A stretch of DNA of 64,000 bases from JBBDSJ01 sp040905025. Its GTDB lineage: Bacteria; Pseudomonadota; Gammaproteobacteria; Methylohalomonadales; Methylohalomonadaceae. Position numbers and translations under genes: made by a program. Where the stretch lies: the NCBI GenBank assembly GCA_040905025.1, contig JBBDSJ010000146.1, forward strand, positions 1-64,000, read 5' to 3'. The notes under the pieces were generated by a model. That model made no database searches and was not told where the DNA came from. It saw only the letters and a program-made list of their open reading frames with translations. Numbering within the stretch: position 1 is the first letter of the stretch; every line of letters begins with the position of its first letter. Of this stretch, positions 1 through 8,819 are shown piece after piece.

Positions 1-901
1 AACCACGCCCGAGATAGCGTTCATAATCAGCCGAGGCAAACTTGCTGTTGGTCGGGTTGATACTGCGCTGTGTTGTCAGGGTCAAGCGGTCGGCGCCACC
101 GGTAATGTTGTTCCAGTCGATCGTCAGGCGGCCACGGTTCAGGCCTGTTTCCGGCGTACCGTGGTTGTCCACGCGCAGCGCGAAATCAAACCGATCTTCC
201 TTCTGCACCTTGAGTACAACATCGGACTCACCCACTTTCTGGCCTGGCTGAAATACGCCGAAAACCGTCAGACCGGGAAAATCCGTCAGTGTCAAAAGCG
301 CCGATTCCATTTCGTCCTTGGTGACCGGTTTACCAATCAGGTGCTTGAATGGCTTGGTCATTACCGCTTCGCTATACATGGCATTGCCTTCGGCAAGCAC
401 CCGGCCAAGCTTGCCCTCAATGACTTCCACTTTGACAACACCATCGTCTTCAACGGTCTGCACCGGAATCACCGCCTGCGCCAGAATCAGGCCGCGTTCG
501 CGGTAGTAGTTGGTGATTTCCGCTGTCATTTCATCGAGCAGCCCGATAGTGAATCCTTCCGGGCGGCTTAGACGTTGCTCTTCCAGGATGGCTTCTATGT
601 CGGCAACGGCAACGTCGTATTGGGGCCAGTCATTGGCGCCCACCAGTTCAAACCGGGTCACCTCGACTCTCGGCCCCTCTTCCACGCCGAGCGGCCGATC
701 GATCATCGCCGGGACGTCCATTACCGGATCAGCAGCCTCTCTCGGCAAGCGATCACGATCAATTTCTTCCGGCCGCAACGCGCCTGGACGTGCTGAGTCA
801 GGAATACCGATCGGTCCGGCCACCAGGCCACCCGATGTGCCAAGCAAAGTAGCCAACAACCCATACCCCACCCAGCACTTGTAGTTGCGCAAAACCGTCA
901 T
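1..901 (-). CDS. Two-partner secretion outer-membrane transporter, ShlB/FhaC/HecB family (3' end missing)
   Basis: The frame is open from an ATG at 899-901 to the left edge, giving 300 residues with no stop. The N-terminus (MTVLRNYKCWVGYGLLATLL) looks like a signal peptide. Residues 80-160 read like a POTRA domain: VTRFELVGAN, a region ending ITNYYRERGLILAQAVIP, then VKVEVIEGKLGRV. A second POTRA-like part and the start of a beta-barrel (FDFALRVDNHGTPETG, RLTIDWNNITGGADRLTL) follow. The order matches TpsB transporters, which export a large TpsA exoprotein through the outer membrane. The rest of the barrel lies outside the window, and any TpsA partner would have to lie there too. The gene is 203 bp downstream of the PPIase gene on the same strand, so co-transcription is possible. 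A GAGGGGGG stretch about 15 bp before the ATG may be the ribosome binding site. Confidence 0.85.
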   Translation of the reverse strand, partial: MTVLRNYKCWVGYGLLATLLGTSGGLVAGPIGIPDSARPGALRPEEIDRDRLPREAADPVMDVPAMIDRPLGVEEGPRVEVTRFELVGANDWPQYDVAVADIEAILEEQRLSRPEGFTIGLLDEMTAEITNYYRERGLILAQAVIPVQTVEDDGVVKVEVIEGKLGRVLAEGNAMYSEAVMTKPFKHLIGKPVTKDEMESALLTLTDFPGLTVFGVFQPGQKVGESDVVLKVQKEDRFDFALRVDNHGTPETGLNRGRLTIDWNNITGGADRLTLTTQRSINPTNSKFASADYERYLGRG

Positions 902-1104
902 AGACTGCGCGAAACGCCCCCCTCGTTATACGCTTAGATCCACTTTTGACTCAGTTTGCTAATGAAGTTGGTAGAACGAAAAAAATCAATAACTCCCCAA
1001 TCTTAGCGACTATATCAATAATGGCTCTTAAGAGACAAGATAAAACCGGCAAATCAGTCTGTACCAGCATTCAACCAGCCTTGATCAATGCCATTGCAAC
1101 TGCA

Positions 1105-2133
1105 TTATTCTTCTTCACTTGCCCAGTTGCGTTGTGCTTTGCTGAGCAAATCGTCCTGCCAGGATTTGATATCTGCAGCGTCAATTTCTTGCAGATATTG
1201 TTCACGCGCCTGCTGCACCACGGCAGCACGGAATTGCTGCTTCGCCCGATTGACCATGAATCGCCGTACCTGTGTTTCAACCTGCTCGAACTCAAGCTGT
1301 TCCGGCGCAATCACCTCCCCCTTGCGCAGAATGTGCCAACCCTGGTCTGTTCTTGCCAGGCCAATTTCACCTTTTTCCAGTTCGCCCAGCGCGTTAGCAA
1401 TGTCAGGTTTCAAATTAGCAATACGGACAGCCCCCATGAAACCACCGTTCTGGCGGCTCGGCTGATGCCGGGAATGGGCTTCAGCAACCTCAGCCAACTT
1501 CTGCTTGCCCGACTTGATGGCAGCAAATAGCTCCCGTGCCTGCTTTTCAGTAGCACTGCGCGCGTCGGCATCAGCATCTTGCGGATACTCCAGGAAGACC
1601 TGCCAGACTTGCAGACGCTCGCCAATTTCAAACTGGTCGGCATTTTGCGCGTAGAAATCCCGGGCCTGCTGCTCTGTCGGAAAATCACCCGGTAACTGCT
1701 CCAGCATCAATTGATTGAGGTACATCTCCCGGAGCACATTATCGGCGGCCCGCTGCATCAAAAAACGAAAATTCTCGTCTTCATGCAACTGATTCGCCCG
1801 TGCTGCCGTGACCAGTGCGATGTTGTCCGCTTCCTGACGCACGAAGCGACTGAAAAATTCTTCATTATCCAGCAATTGCTGGCGTTGATTACGGTCAACA
1901 TTGGCCAAAAGCCGCGCGACATAGGCCGAATCCAGCCGGGTTTCAGCAGCGCCAGCCGGATCGGCTACAGATTTGCTGGCGGGCTGGGTTGTTGCAGTTA
2001 CAACGGCAGCGGGTTCTGGATCACCCAGGCCCAGTGTCTGGCGAATGCTGGCGTCACTGCCCGCACGAAACGCCAGCACAGCAACTACGACAAGTAATAT
2101 GGCACTGGCAAGTATTTTATAGGCTGGAGTCAT
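1105..2133 (-). CDS. Membrane-anchored parvulin-type peptidyl-prolyl cis-trans isomerase
   Basis: 342 residues. One hydrophobic segment at about residues 6-22 (ILASAILLVVVAVLAF) should anchor the protein in the inner membrane with the rest in the periplasm. Residues 65-160 are helical and SurA/PpiD-like (FFSRFVRQEADNIALVTAAR). A PpiC-like domain follows at about 170-275, with LQVWQVFLEYP, a region reading RQNGGFMGAV, and TDQGWHILRKGE, the usual parvulin landmarks. Such proteins assist folding of outer-membrane and secreted proteins. It lies directly upstream of the TpsB transporter gene on the same strand, so a role as its periplasmic chaperone is a reasonable inference. It could also be a general folding factor. 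Confidence 0.85.
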   Translation of the reverse strand: MTPAYKILASAILLVVVAVLAFRAGSDASIRQTLGLGDPEPAAVVTATTQPASKSVADPAGAAETRLDSAYVARLLANVDRNQRQQLLDNEEFFSRFVRQEADNIALVTAARANQLHEDENFRFLMQRAADNVLREMYLNQLMLEQLPGDFPTEQQARDFYAQNADQFEIGERLQVWQVFLEYPQDADADARSATEKQARELFAAIKSGKQKLAEVAEAHSRHQPSRQNGGFMGAVRIANLKPDIANALGELEKGEIGLARTDQGWHILRKGEVIAPEQLEFEQVETQVRRFMVNRAKQQFRAAVVQQAREQYLQEIDAADIKSWQDDLLSKAQRNWASEEE

Positions 2134-2532
2134 CAGGATATTAGTCTGGAGTCAGGGTTGAGTAAATTTTCTGTATCATCCTACCGAGATCACAGGCGAT
2201 TCGACAACCGCTTAATGCGGTTGCAGGCAACCTCCATGATAGCCGGATTCCCGGCGCTCGGGGGTCGCATCTGGAATGATGACTTGGGCGCTGTAAATGG
2301 CTATGATAACTTATGTAGTGTGTGACCAATTCCCGATAAGTAGATGTCAGGCATCGGGAATTGAGATAACAGCATCAGGGGGTTCACCGGGGGTTGTCGA
2401 TCTGGTCTGCGGCACGTCGGGAATATTCGACGAGTAACTGCTCCAGATAGCCACAGGCAGGAGCGGCCGCGACAATCCGGATGAAAAATCAGCACGGGCA
2501 TGTGTTAATGACGGGCACTTCCAGACCAAGAC
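2134..2532. other. 399-bp intergenic region between divergent genes
   Basis: This gap separates the minus-strand PPIase gene from the plus-strand cyclase-FHA gene, so it should contain both promoters. I see no gene in it. The strongest structure is an 11-bp inverted repeat at 2327-2363. No promoter hexamer pair stands out. The cyclase frame is closed by a TGA at 2509-2511, so its start cannot lie further upstream than that. Confidence 0.5.
2327..2363. repeat. 11-bp perfect inverted repeat with 15-nt spacer
   Basis: CAATTCCCGAT at 2327-2337 is repeated in inverse as ATCGGGAATTG at 2353-2363. There is no T-run on either side, so it does not look like an intrinsic terminator. Its position between two divergent genes suits an operator or an mRNA leader hairpin. 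Confidence 0.6.
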
Positions 2533-3438
2533 ATGGCGCAAAAAAACACTAATCTCGCCATCATGTTTGCCGATATCAGTGGCAGCACTAAACTGTATGA
2601 AGTCCTCGGCGATCATACGGCACGGCTGGCTGTTGCCGAGACCCTGGACACCATCGCCGAGATTGTCGAGCGTCACAAAGGCACCGTCATCAAAACCATT
2701 GGTGACGAAATCATGTGTACCTATGCGGACGCCGAAGCTGCCGCCACAGCCGCCTGTGAAATGCAGGAAACCCTCGAAGAAAACAATGAAAGCGGCGAAA
2801 CCAAACAACCTGTGTCTATCCGTGTTGGCATGCATTTCGGCCCGGCCATTATGGAGGGCGGCGATGTCTTCGGCGATGCCGTAAATGTAGCAGCGCGTAT
2901 GGCGGCACAGGCCAAGGCCCGCCAGATCATGACGACCAAGTCGACGATCGAATTATTACCATCCATCCTGCGTGCCAGCACCCGCTTTGTAGATTACGCC
3001 CCGATCAAGGGCAAAAAAGAAGATATCGAAATTTTCGAGATCATCTGGCAACAGGAAGATGTCACCCGCATGGCGACCGGCATGATGTCGAACGAAAAAA
3101 AGCCGCCGGGCGCCAAGATGCGGCTGCGCTATCACAAGCAGGATGTCATACTCAATCATGAACGCTCATCGGTGGTGATGGGCCGGAGTCAGGGCTGCGA
3201 TCTCCCTATCAATGAAAAACTGGCATCACGCCAGCATGTACGGATTGAGCTGCGCCGGGACAAGTTTTTTATTATCGACCAAAGCACCAATGGCACCTAT
3301 GTGCGTATTAATGACAGCGGCGATGCGTTCCTGCGGCGTGAGGAAATACCGCTGACAGGCAAGGGTCTGATTAGTCTGGGACGGGCTTTTACAGAAGATC
3401 CGGTGGAGGTTGTGCAGTTTTTTCTTGAGCAGGAATAA
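2533..3438 (+). CDS. Class III adenylate cyclase with C-terminal FHA domain
   Basis: 301 residues, cytoplasmic, with no membrane segment. The cyclase homology domain spans about residues 7-170 and keeps every catalytic position: metal-binding D14 (FADISGST) and D58 (TIGDEI), adenine-selecting K54 and D111, and transition-state N118 and R122 (VNVAARM). It should therefore make cAMP rather than be a degenerate homologue. An FHA domain follows at about 198-285 with the phosphothreonine-binding set G217-R218, S232, H235 and N253-G254 (STNGTYV). FHA domains bind phosphothreonine, so the kinase encoded downstream is the likely partner and PP2C the likely reversal. The start is limited by an in-frame TGA at 2509. 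No clear Shine-Dalgarno sequence precedes the ATG. Confidence 0.9.
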   Translation: MAQKNTNLAIMFADISGSTKLYEVLGDHTARLAVAETLDTIAEIVERHKGTVIKTIGDEIMCTYADAEAAATAACEMQETLEENNESGETKQPVSIRVGMHFGPAIMEGGDVFGDAVNVAARMAAQAKARQIMTTKSTIELLPSILRASTRFVDYAPIKGKKEDIEIFEIIWQQEDVTRMATGMMSNEKKPPGAKMRLRYHKQDVILNHERSSVVMGRSQGCDLPINEKLASRQHVRIELRRDKFFIIDQSTNGTYVRINDSGDAFLRREEIPLTGKGLISLGRAFTEDPVEVVQFFLEQE

Positions 3439-3591
3439 CATTTGGCCGCAGTAAAGGCGCGCTGCAAATAAACTTCATGCTCATTGAATGCAGTGAGTCG
3501 AACCTGAAACAAGGTTAACAAATTACGGTTTATTTAATAATCAAGCCGTTTTCAGCCACGAACCTGACGGACGTCACTGACGCAAAAGCAG

Positions 3592-4356
3592 ATGGCCGCA
3601 ACAGAAGAAAACCAGAATGCTGGCATGAAACCCAGGTTGGCATGGCGCTCAAGCGCCGTGACGCATGTCGGTAAAGTGCGCAAACATAACGAAGATGCCG
3701 TGCTGGATCGCGGCAACATAGGTTTGTGGGTTGTTGCTGACGGCATGGGTGGGCATTCAGCCGGCGACTATGCCAGTGCCCTGATTGTCAGCTCGCTGGA
3801 AGAACTGGCCGAGAGCGCCAGCATGCCGGAATTCGTTGATGCTGTTGAAGATAAAGTTCTTGAAGTCAACGAACATCTGGTTCAAAAAGCCACAGAAGGC
3901 GGTCAGCGCCTGACTATCGGCAGCACCGTCGTTGCCATGATTGCCCACGCCGATGTTGGTCTGTTTTTGTGGGCCGGTGACAGCCGTTTGTACCGGTTAC
4001 GAAATAACACACTGCAACAAATGACCACGGATCATTCCCAGGTCGAGGTTTATGTTGAACAGGGTTTGATGACACGCGAACAGGCCAGCAATCATCCGCA
4101 TGGCAACATGATTACACGGGCTGTTGGCGCTGCAGACAAACTGTTTATTGATATGGACATGTGCAGTCTCAAAGTCGGCGATCGTTTCCTGCTTTGCAGT
4201 GATGGCCTGACCAAGCATCTGGAAGATGCCGAAATTCGCGATATGCTCGGGCATGGCAGTGCCGAAGAAACCTGTCACGAGTTGCTGGAACTTACCCTTA
4301 GCCGCCGCGCCGCTGACAATGTCACGGTGATTGTGGTCGATATTGAAGCGCAGTAA
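3592..4356 (+). CDS. PP2C-family serine/threonine protein phosphatase
   Basis: 254 residues. It has the motifs of bacterial Stp/PppA-type PP2C phosphatases: RKHNEDAV, VADGMGGHSAGD, TIGSTVV, WAGDSRLYRL, a TDHSQ element, LLCSDGL and DNVTVIVV. These supply the aspartates that hold the two metal ions. It should remove phosphate from Ser/Thr residues, most simply those placed by the kinase encoded 11 bp downstream. The first ATG is used here, but a second in-frame ATG at residue 12 (3625) would leave the domain intact. Spacing and strand suggest one transcript with the kinase gene. Confidence 0.93.
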   Translation: MAATEENQNAGMKPRLAWRSSAVTHVGKVRKHNEDAVLDRGNIGLWVVADGMGGHSAGDYASALIVSSLEELAESASMPEFVDAVEDKVLEVNEHLVQKATEGGQRLTIGSTVVAMIAHADVGLFLWAGDSRLYRLRNNTLQQMTTDHSQVEVYVEQGLMTREQASNHPHGNMITRAVGAADKLFIDMDMCSLKVGDRFLLCSDGLTKHLEDAEIRDMLGHGSAEETCHELLELTLSRRAADNVTVIVVDIEAQ

Positions 4357-4367
4357 GGAGAATTACG

Positions 4368-7300
4368 TTGGCCGATTTCAAGACGGCATTACAGGCTCTG
4401 TCCCAGGGCAAAATCAAACAGAAACAGCTGAGCAAACAGCTGCATGATCTGTTGACGCGTTCGCCGCAGCTGGCGAACCGGATGCTGGTGCAACTGGACG
4501 AAGCACTGAATGAAGCCCTGATTAGTGACAAGTCTTATGCCGATCTCAAACGCCAGATCAATGATTTCCGCCGTGCCAATGCCCGGTTGACCGAGGCCGG
4601 CGATGAACTTGATGAACAGGCGACCGTATTCTCACGGCCGGAAACGGTCATTGGTGCAGGCGAGGAGCCAAGTTCGGAAGACCCGACCGAACGGCGCGAG
4701 CTTGATGATGAAGATGCCACCGAACGCCATGAAGTAGACAGTGGCGACGAAAAAACCGTCATGGACAGTAGCCGCGATGACATTGCGGCCGAAGCCCGCG
4801 CCGCCAGCGACATGACCGGTGGTGATACCAGCGACATTGATTTTGATATCAGTGCCGCAGCAGATCCGAGTGCGCCACCATCCATCAGCGGCACAGAAGA
4901 TATCAGCGGTACCAGCAGCCCTTCGACCGGCAAGTCGTGGACACCACCTGGCGGCGAATCATCACCGGAACTGAGCGGCCTCGGCCCGGGCTCGGTAATC
5001 AAGGAACGTTTCATCCTTGATGCGGTGCTTGGTACCGGCGGTATGGGCAAGGTGTACAAGGGCCGCGACCTGCTGAAGGTCGAAGCCAAGGACAAAAACC
5101 CCTACGTGGCACTGAAAGTCCTGAACGAGGATTTCAAGGAACACCCGGAAGCCTTTATCTCGCTGCAACGTGAATCCAGCCGCCAACAACGGCTGGCGCA
5201 TCCGAACATTGCCACAGTCTATGACTTCGACCGTATTGGCCGTTCCGGCACCCAGGTGTTCATCACCATGGAACTGATGGAAGGTGATCCGCTTAACACT
5301 TTCATCAAAAAAGTCGTCAAGCCCAAGGGTGGCCTGCCGTTTGAACAGGCGTTCCCGATGGTGCGCGACATGGCAGCGGCACTGGCTTACGCGCACAAGC
5401 AAAACATCGTCCACTCCGATTTCAAACCCGGTAACACGTTTCTCTGCAATGACGGCACCGTCAAAGTGCTCGATTTCGGTATTGCCCGTGCTGTTAAAAA
5501 CCCGATGCTGGGTGAAGGCGGTGGTGAAAAAACCCTGTTTGACCCGGGCAAGCTTGGCGCGTTAACACCGGCTTACGCGTCACTGGAAATGCTTGAAGGC
5601 GAAGAACCGGATACGCGTGATGACATCTACGCACTGGCCTGTGTTACCTACGAACTGCTGACCGGCCGGCACCCGTTCAACAAGCTGCCGGCCACATCTG
5701 CACGCGAAAATAATCTCGTGCCGGCACCCATCAAGGGCCTTAACCGGCGCCAGATGAAAGGCCTGATGCATGGCCTGGCATTTGAACGCAAAAAACGCAG
5801 CCCCGATGTCGAAACATTTATTGAGGAGTTTGAAGGCAAGGCCAATCTGCACAAGAACCCCTATGCCATTACCGGCGCCCTGTTGCTGGCAATGGGTATC
5901 GGTGGTTATGTGCCGGTCACCAATTACCTGCATGAGCAGGAACTCCAGCGCCTCATTGGTCAGGTCAATACCGGTCAGCCGGGCCAGATTGAAAGCGTAC
6001 TGGGAAATCTCGACGAACTGTCAGCCAGTGACAGGGCCACGATTGCGGATCAGACGCGGGATGTGATTCAGACCTATTTTGAGGATCAAATCAACCGCTA
6101 TGTAAATCCCGAAGCCGAAGTTTACAATTTCCAGGCAGCGCGTAACGTACTCAAGCGTGCCGAGGAACTCTATCCGGATTCGGCGGCGTTGCGGGCCGTG
6201 GACCTGCGGCTTTCTGATAGCCGTAACCAGCGGCTTTATGATCTGAACAAGCTCTACATCGCGGCCCTGGAACAAAACAAGCTGATCCCGGGCCAGGATG
6301 AAAACGATGTTCGCGCGGTATTGAACAAGATTTCCCGGATTGATCCGCAACATCCCCTGCTTGAGGATCCGCGTCTTTCAAATGCGTATTCGATCGCTGC
6401 TGAAGAGTCCATCGAAAAAGGTGACTTTAAAGCCGCACAGGAATTTCTTGATGCCGGTCTGAGCGCGACACCGGACGATGTCAGTCTGGTTAACCTGCAG
6501 GATGAACTCGCCAGTGCCATCGCCGAAATAGCCCGGCAGGAACGCGTCGTAGAACTTGACATAAGTATTCGCGATACGCTCGGTGACGGCAAGCTGGCTG
6601 AAGTTGCCGCCCTGAAACCGGTTGAAACGGAAATTATTGAACTGGCCGAAATCGCGCCGGAAGATCCGTTGCTGGATGAATTAACCGCACAGTTTGAGCC
6701 GTTGCTCGACCAACGTATCAATACCATCACCAGTGATGGTGATCGTGCCGAGGCTGAAACCTTTACCAGCGAATACAGCGGACTGATGCAGGCACTGCGC
6801 CTGAACGAACAACTGGTCGAGATCAACCTTGCCCACCTGGAAGGTGCCGAGCGTGACGCTGCTGTCAGCGAACTGGCGGCACAGGAGCAGGAACGCATCG
6901 ACACCCTGCTGGCTGAGCCGCAACTGGGAGACCCGGCCTGGGACGCCGACCTGCAGGCCAGACTGCTGCAACTCGACATTCTGCTGCCCGAGGATTCTGC
7001 CCGTCTGGCGGAAGTCCGTCAGCAAGTGGCTGATGTCTTTACCGAACGCGCCACTGAACTGCAGTCTGAAAAACGCTTTAGTGAAGCATTAAGCCTGCTG
7101 GATCGAGCCGACCGGCTGGTCCCGGATACAACTACCGTGGCGAATGTACGTGAACAGGTCAGCGCCGATGAAGCCGAGTTCCAGCGTCAGCGTGAAGAAG
7201 CAACACGGCAGGCCAGAATCGCTGGCTTGAAGGAAACCCTCTTGATTCAGGCACGCGCAAAAGACGTTGTCTCGGCCCAGATGACTCTGGAACAACTGCG

Positions 7301-8819
7301 TGAGGATCTGCCGGCGGATGACGAATTCCTGACCGGCACCGCCGCAGAAGTCATGGCCGAGGCCTACACCAGCCTGGCTGAAAGCCGTGCCAATCAGGAC
7401 GATTACCAGAGTGCGAAACGCCTGGCCCAGTCGGGTCTCGAGATTGCGCCGGATAACCAGACGTTGCAGCAAGCCATGCAGGAATACACAGTCCAGGCAA
7501 ACTCTGGCGAACTTGAACAAATATTTGCCAACGCCATCAGTTTTGATCTGGCCGACGTCAACAGCAAGATCGAGGAACTGCGCACCTATGCACCGGATCG
7601 TTACGGCCAATTGCAACAACAATACATCAACACATTGACCAACCGTGTCAACAGCCTGCGCAATGCTGATCCGACCTCGGCCAGCCGGCTGGTCAGCAAT
7701 GCCACGCGAGTGTTCCCGAACAGCCAGCAGTTACAGGAATTACAGGAAGGTCTGGCACCGGAACCCTGGGATCAGGCCGATCAGGCCACTGCGGCGCTGG
7801 AAAATGGCCGTTTGAGCCAGGCCAATACGATTCTTGCTACCGCCATGGCGACAAATCCCGATCACCCGGATGTACTCGAATTCCGGCAGAATCTGGAAAA
7901 CCAAATCACCACAGCCAGTCAACTGTATGACCAGTATCTGGACGCATTGGCAAACGAAGAACTGGAAACCGCCCAGGATTATCTGAATCAGGCCCGTGAT
8001 CTCTGGCGCGACAATGCTGAATACAACAACGCCGTTGCTGTTCTGGAGCGCCGTATGGCGCCGCCCCAACAGGAAAGCCGTGTGTTGCAACGCGAACAGG
8101 ACATCAGTGCGCTGGATACAGATGAGGCCGCCGCACAAAGTCCGCAGGACGAGCCATGGGAACCGATTGCCAGTGATCGTGAGTGCGCTACCCGTCTGGC
8201 CAGCTATGGCCGCCGCGCCCGCGCCATTTGTTATGACCTGATCCATGCGCGCATTCGTGGCCCGTTGATGGTCGTGGTTCCGGGCACGGACAACCAGCCA
8301 GGTTTTGCCATCAGCAAGTATGAAGTTTCGCTGAATGACTACAATAAATACTGTTACCTGAGCGGCGATTGTGAGGTCTCGCAGGCCGAAGATCGTAAGG
8401 CCCCCTTGACCGGCATCTCGATCGAAGAGGCCACTCGCTTTACTGAATGGCTGTCCGATCGCACCGGTAAAACCTATCGGCTGCCGACTGTCAGCGAATG
8501 GGAATATGCCGCCAACGCCGACGGTGCACAGCCACCGAAGGACTTCAATTGTCGTGTATCACTGGGCGATCAGGTGCTCAAGGGCACCGGCACCGTGAGT
8601 GTCACGATTGGTCACCAGAACGGCTGGGGGCTGAAAAACTATGTCGGCAACGTGCAGGAGTGGGTTCGTGATGGCAACAGCCTCTACGCCCGCGGCGGTG
8701 CCTATTCTGACGCCCATTCCAACTGTGAACTGAGCTTGCAGCGCAGCCATAACGGTCAGCCGGATACCATCACCGGTCTGCGGTTGTTGCTGGAAGAAGT
8801 GAAAGAGAGCGAAACGTAA
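4368..8819 (+). CDS. Giant transmembrane Ser/Thr kinase with TPR-like repeats and C-terminal FGE/sulfatase-modifying-like domain
   Basis: 1483 residues from a TTG start, chosen because AAGGAG sits 7 bp upstream and an ATG is absent. Residues 1-210 are acidic and low in complexity. The kinase domain (about 213-490) has the Gly loop LGTGGMGKV at 221, VALK at K250, catalytic HSDFKPGN at 349-356 and DFG at 369. The HRD arginine is a serine, so this is a non-RD kinase. A membrane segment at about 499-518 is followed by some 750 residues of helical TPR-like repeats, presumably periplasmic (for example AKRLAQSGLEIAPDNQ). The C-terminus (about 1295-1480) has the FGE-sulfatase fold landmarks RLPTVSEWEYAA (1371), GNVQEWV (1427), RGGAY (1442) and GLRLL. 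The first of the two copper-binding cysteines of true FGE is replaced by D1448. C1453 is kept. The domain is therefore probably a binding or sensing module. Confidence 0.9.
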   Translation: MADFKTALQALSQGKIKQKQLSKQLHDLLTRSPQLANRMLVQLDEALNEALISDKSYADLKRQINDFRRANARLTEAGDELDEQATVFSRPETVIGAGEEPSSEDPTERRELDDEDATERHEVDSGDEKTVMDSSRDDIAAEARAASDMTGGDTSDIDFDISAAADPSAPPSISGTEDISGTSSPSTGKSWTPPGGESSPELSGLGPGSVIKERFILDAVLGTGGMGKVYKGRDLLKVEAKDKNPYVALKVLNEDFKEHPEAFISLQRESSRQQRLAHPNIATVYDFDRIGRSGTQVFITMELMEGDPLNTFIKKVVKPKGGLPFEQAFPMVRDMAAALAYAHKQNIVHSDFKPGNTFLCNDGTVKVLDFGIARAVKNPMLGEGGGEKTLFDPGKLGALTPAYASLEMLEGEEPDTRDDIYALACVTYELLTGRHPFNKLPATSARENNLVPAPIKGLNRRQMKGLMHGLAFERKKRSPDVETFIEEFEGKANLHKNPYAITGALLLAMGIGGYVPVTNYLHEQELQRLIGQVNTGQPGQIESVLGNLDELSASDRATIADQTRDVIQTYFEDQINRYVNPEAEVYNFQAARNVLKRAEELYPDSAALRAVDLRLSDSRNQRLYDLNKLYIAALEQNKLIPGQDENDVRAVLNKISRIDPQHPLLEDPRLSNAYSIAAEESIEKGDFKAAQEFLDAGLSATPDDVSLVNLQDELASAIAEIARQERVVELDISIRDTLGDGKLAEVAALKPVETEIIELAEIAPEDPLLDELTAQFEPLLDQRINTITSDGDRAEAETFTSEYSGLMQALRLNEQLVEINLAHLEGAERDAAVSELAAQEQERIDTLLAEPQLGDPAWDADLQARLLQLDILLPEDSARLAEVRQQVADVFTERATELQSEKRFSEALSLLDRADRLVPDTTTVANVREQVSADEAEFQRQREEATRQARIAGLKETLLIQARAKDVVSAQMTLEQLREDLPADDEFLTGTAAEVMAEAYTSLAESRANQDDYQSAKRLAQSGLEIAPDNQTLQQAMQEYTVQANSGELEQIFANAISFDLADVNSKIEELRTYAPDRYGQLQQQYINTLTNRVNSLRNADPTSASRLVSNATRVFPNSQQLQELQEGLAPEPWDQADQATAALENGRLSQANTILATAMATNPDHPDVLEFRQNLENQITTASQLYDQYLDALANEELETAQDYLNQARDLWRDNAEYNNAVAVLERRMAPPQQESRVLQREQDISALDTDEAAAQSPQDEPWEPIASDRECATRLASYGRRARAICYDLIHARIRGPLMVVVPGTDNQPGFAISKYEVSLNDYNKYCYLSGDCEVSQAEDRKAPLTGISIEEATRFTEWLSDRTGKTYRLPTVSEWEYAANADGAQPPKDFNCRVSLGDQVLKGTGTVSVTIGHQNGWGLKNYVGNVQEWVRDGNSLYARGGAYSDAHSNCELSLQRSHNGQPDTITGLRLLLEEVKESET

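Noticed and set aside
946..1530. Plus-strand 194-codon reading frame
   Set aside because: It is antisense to the PPIase gene, whose domain order and motifs are clear. The translated sequence looks like a mirror of coding DNA.
6254..6979. Long minus-strand frame rich in Ser and Arg inside the kinase gene
   Set aside because: Antisense shadow of the helical-repeat region. Composition is that of complementary coding sequence.
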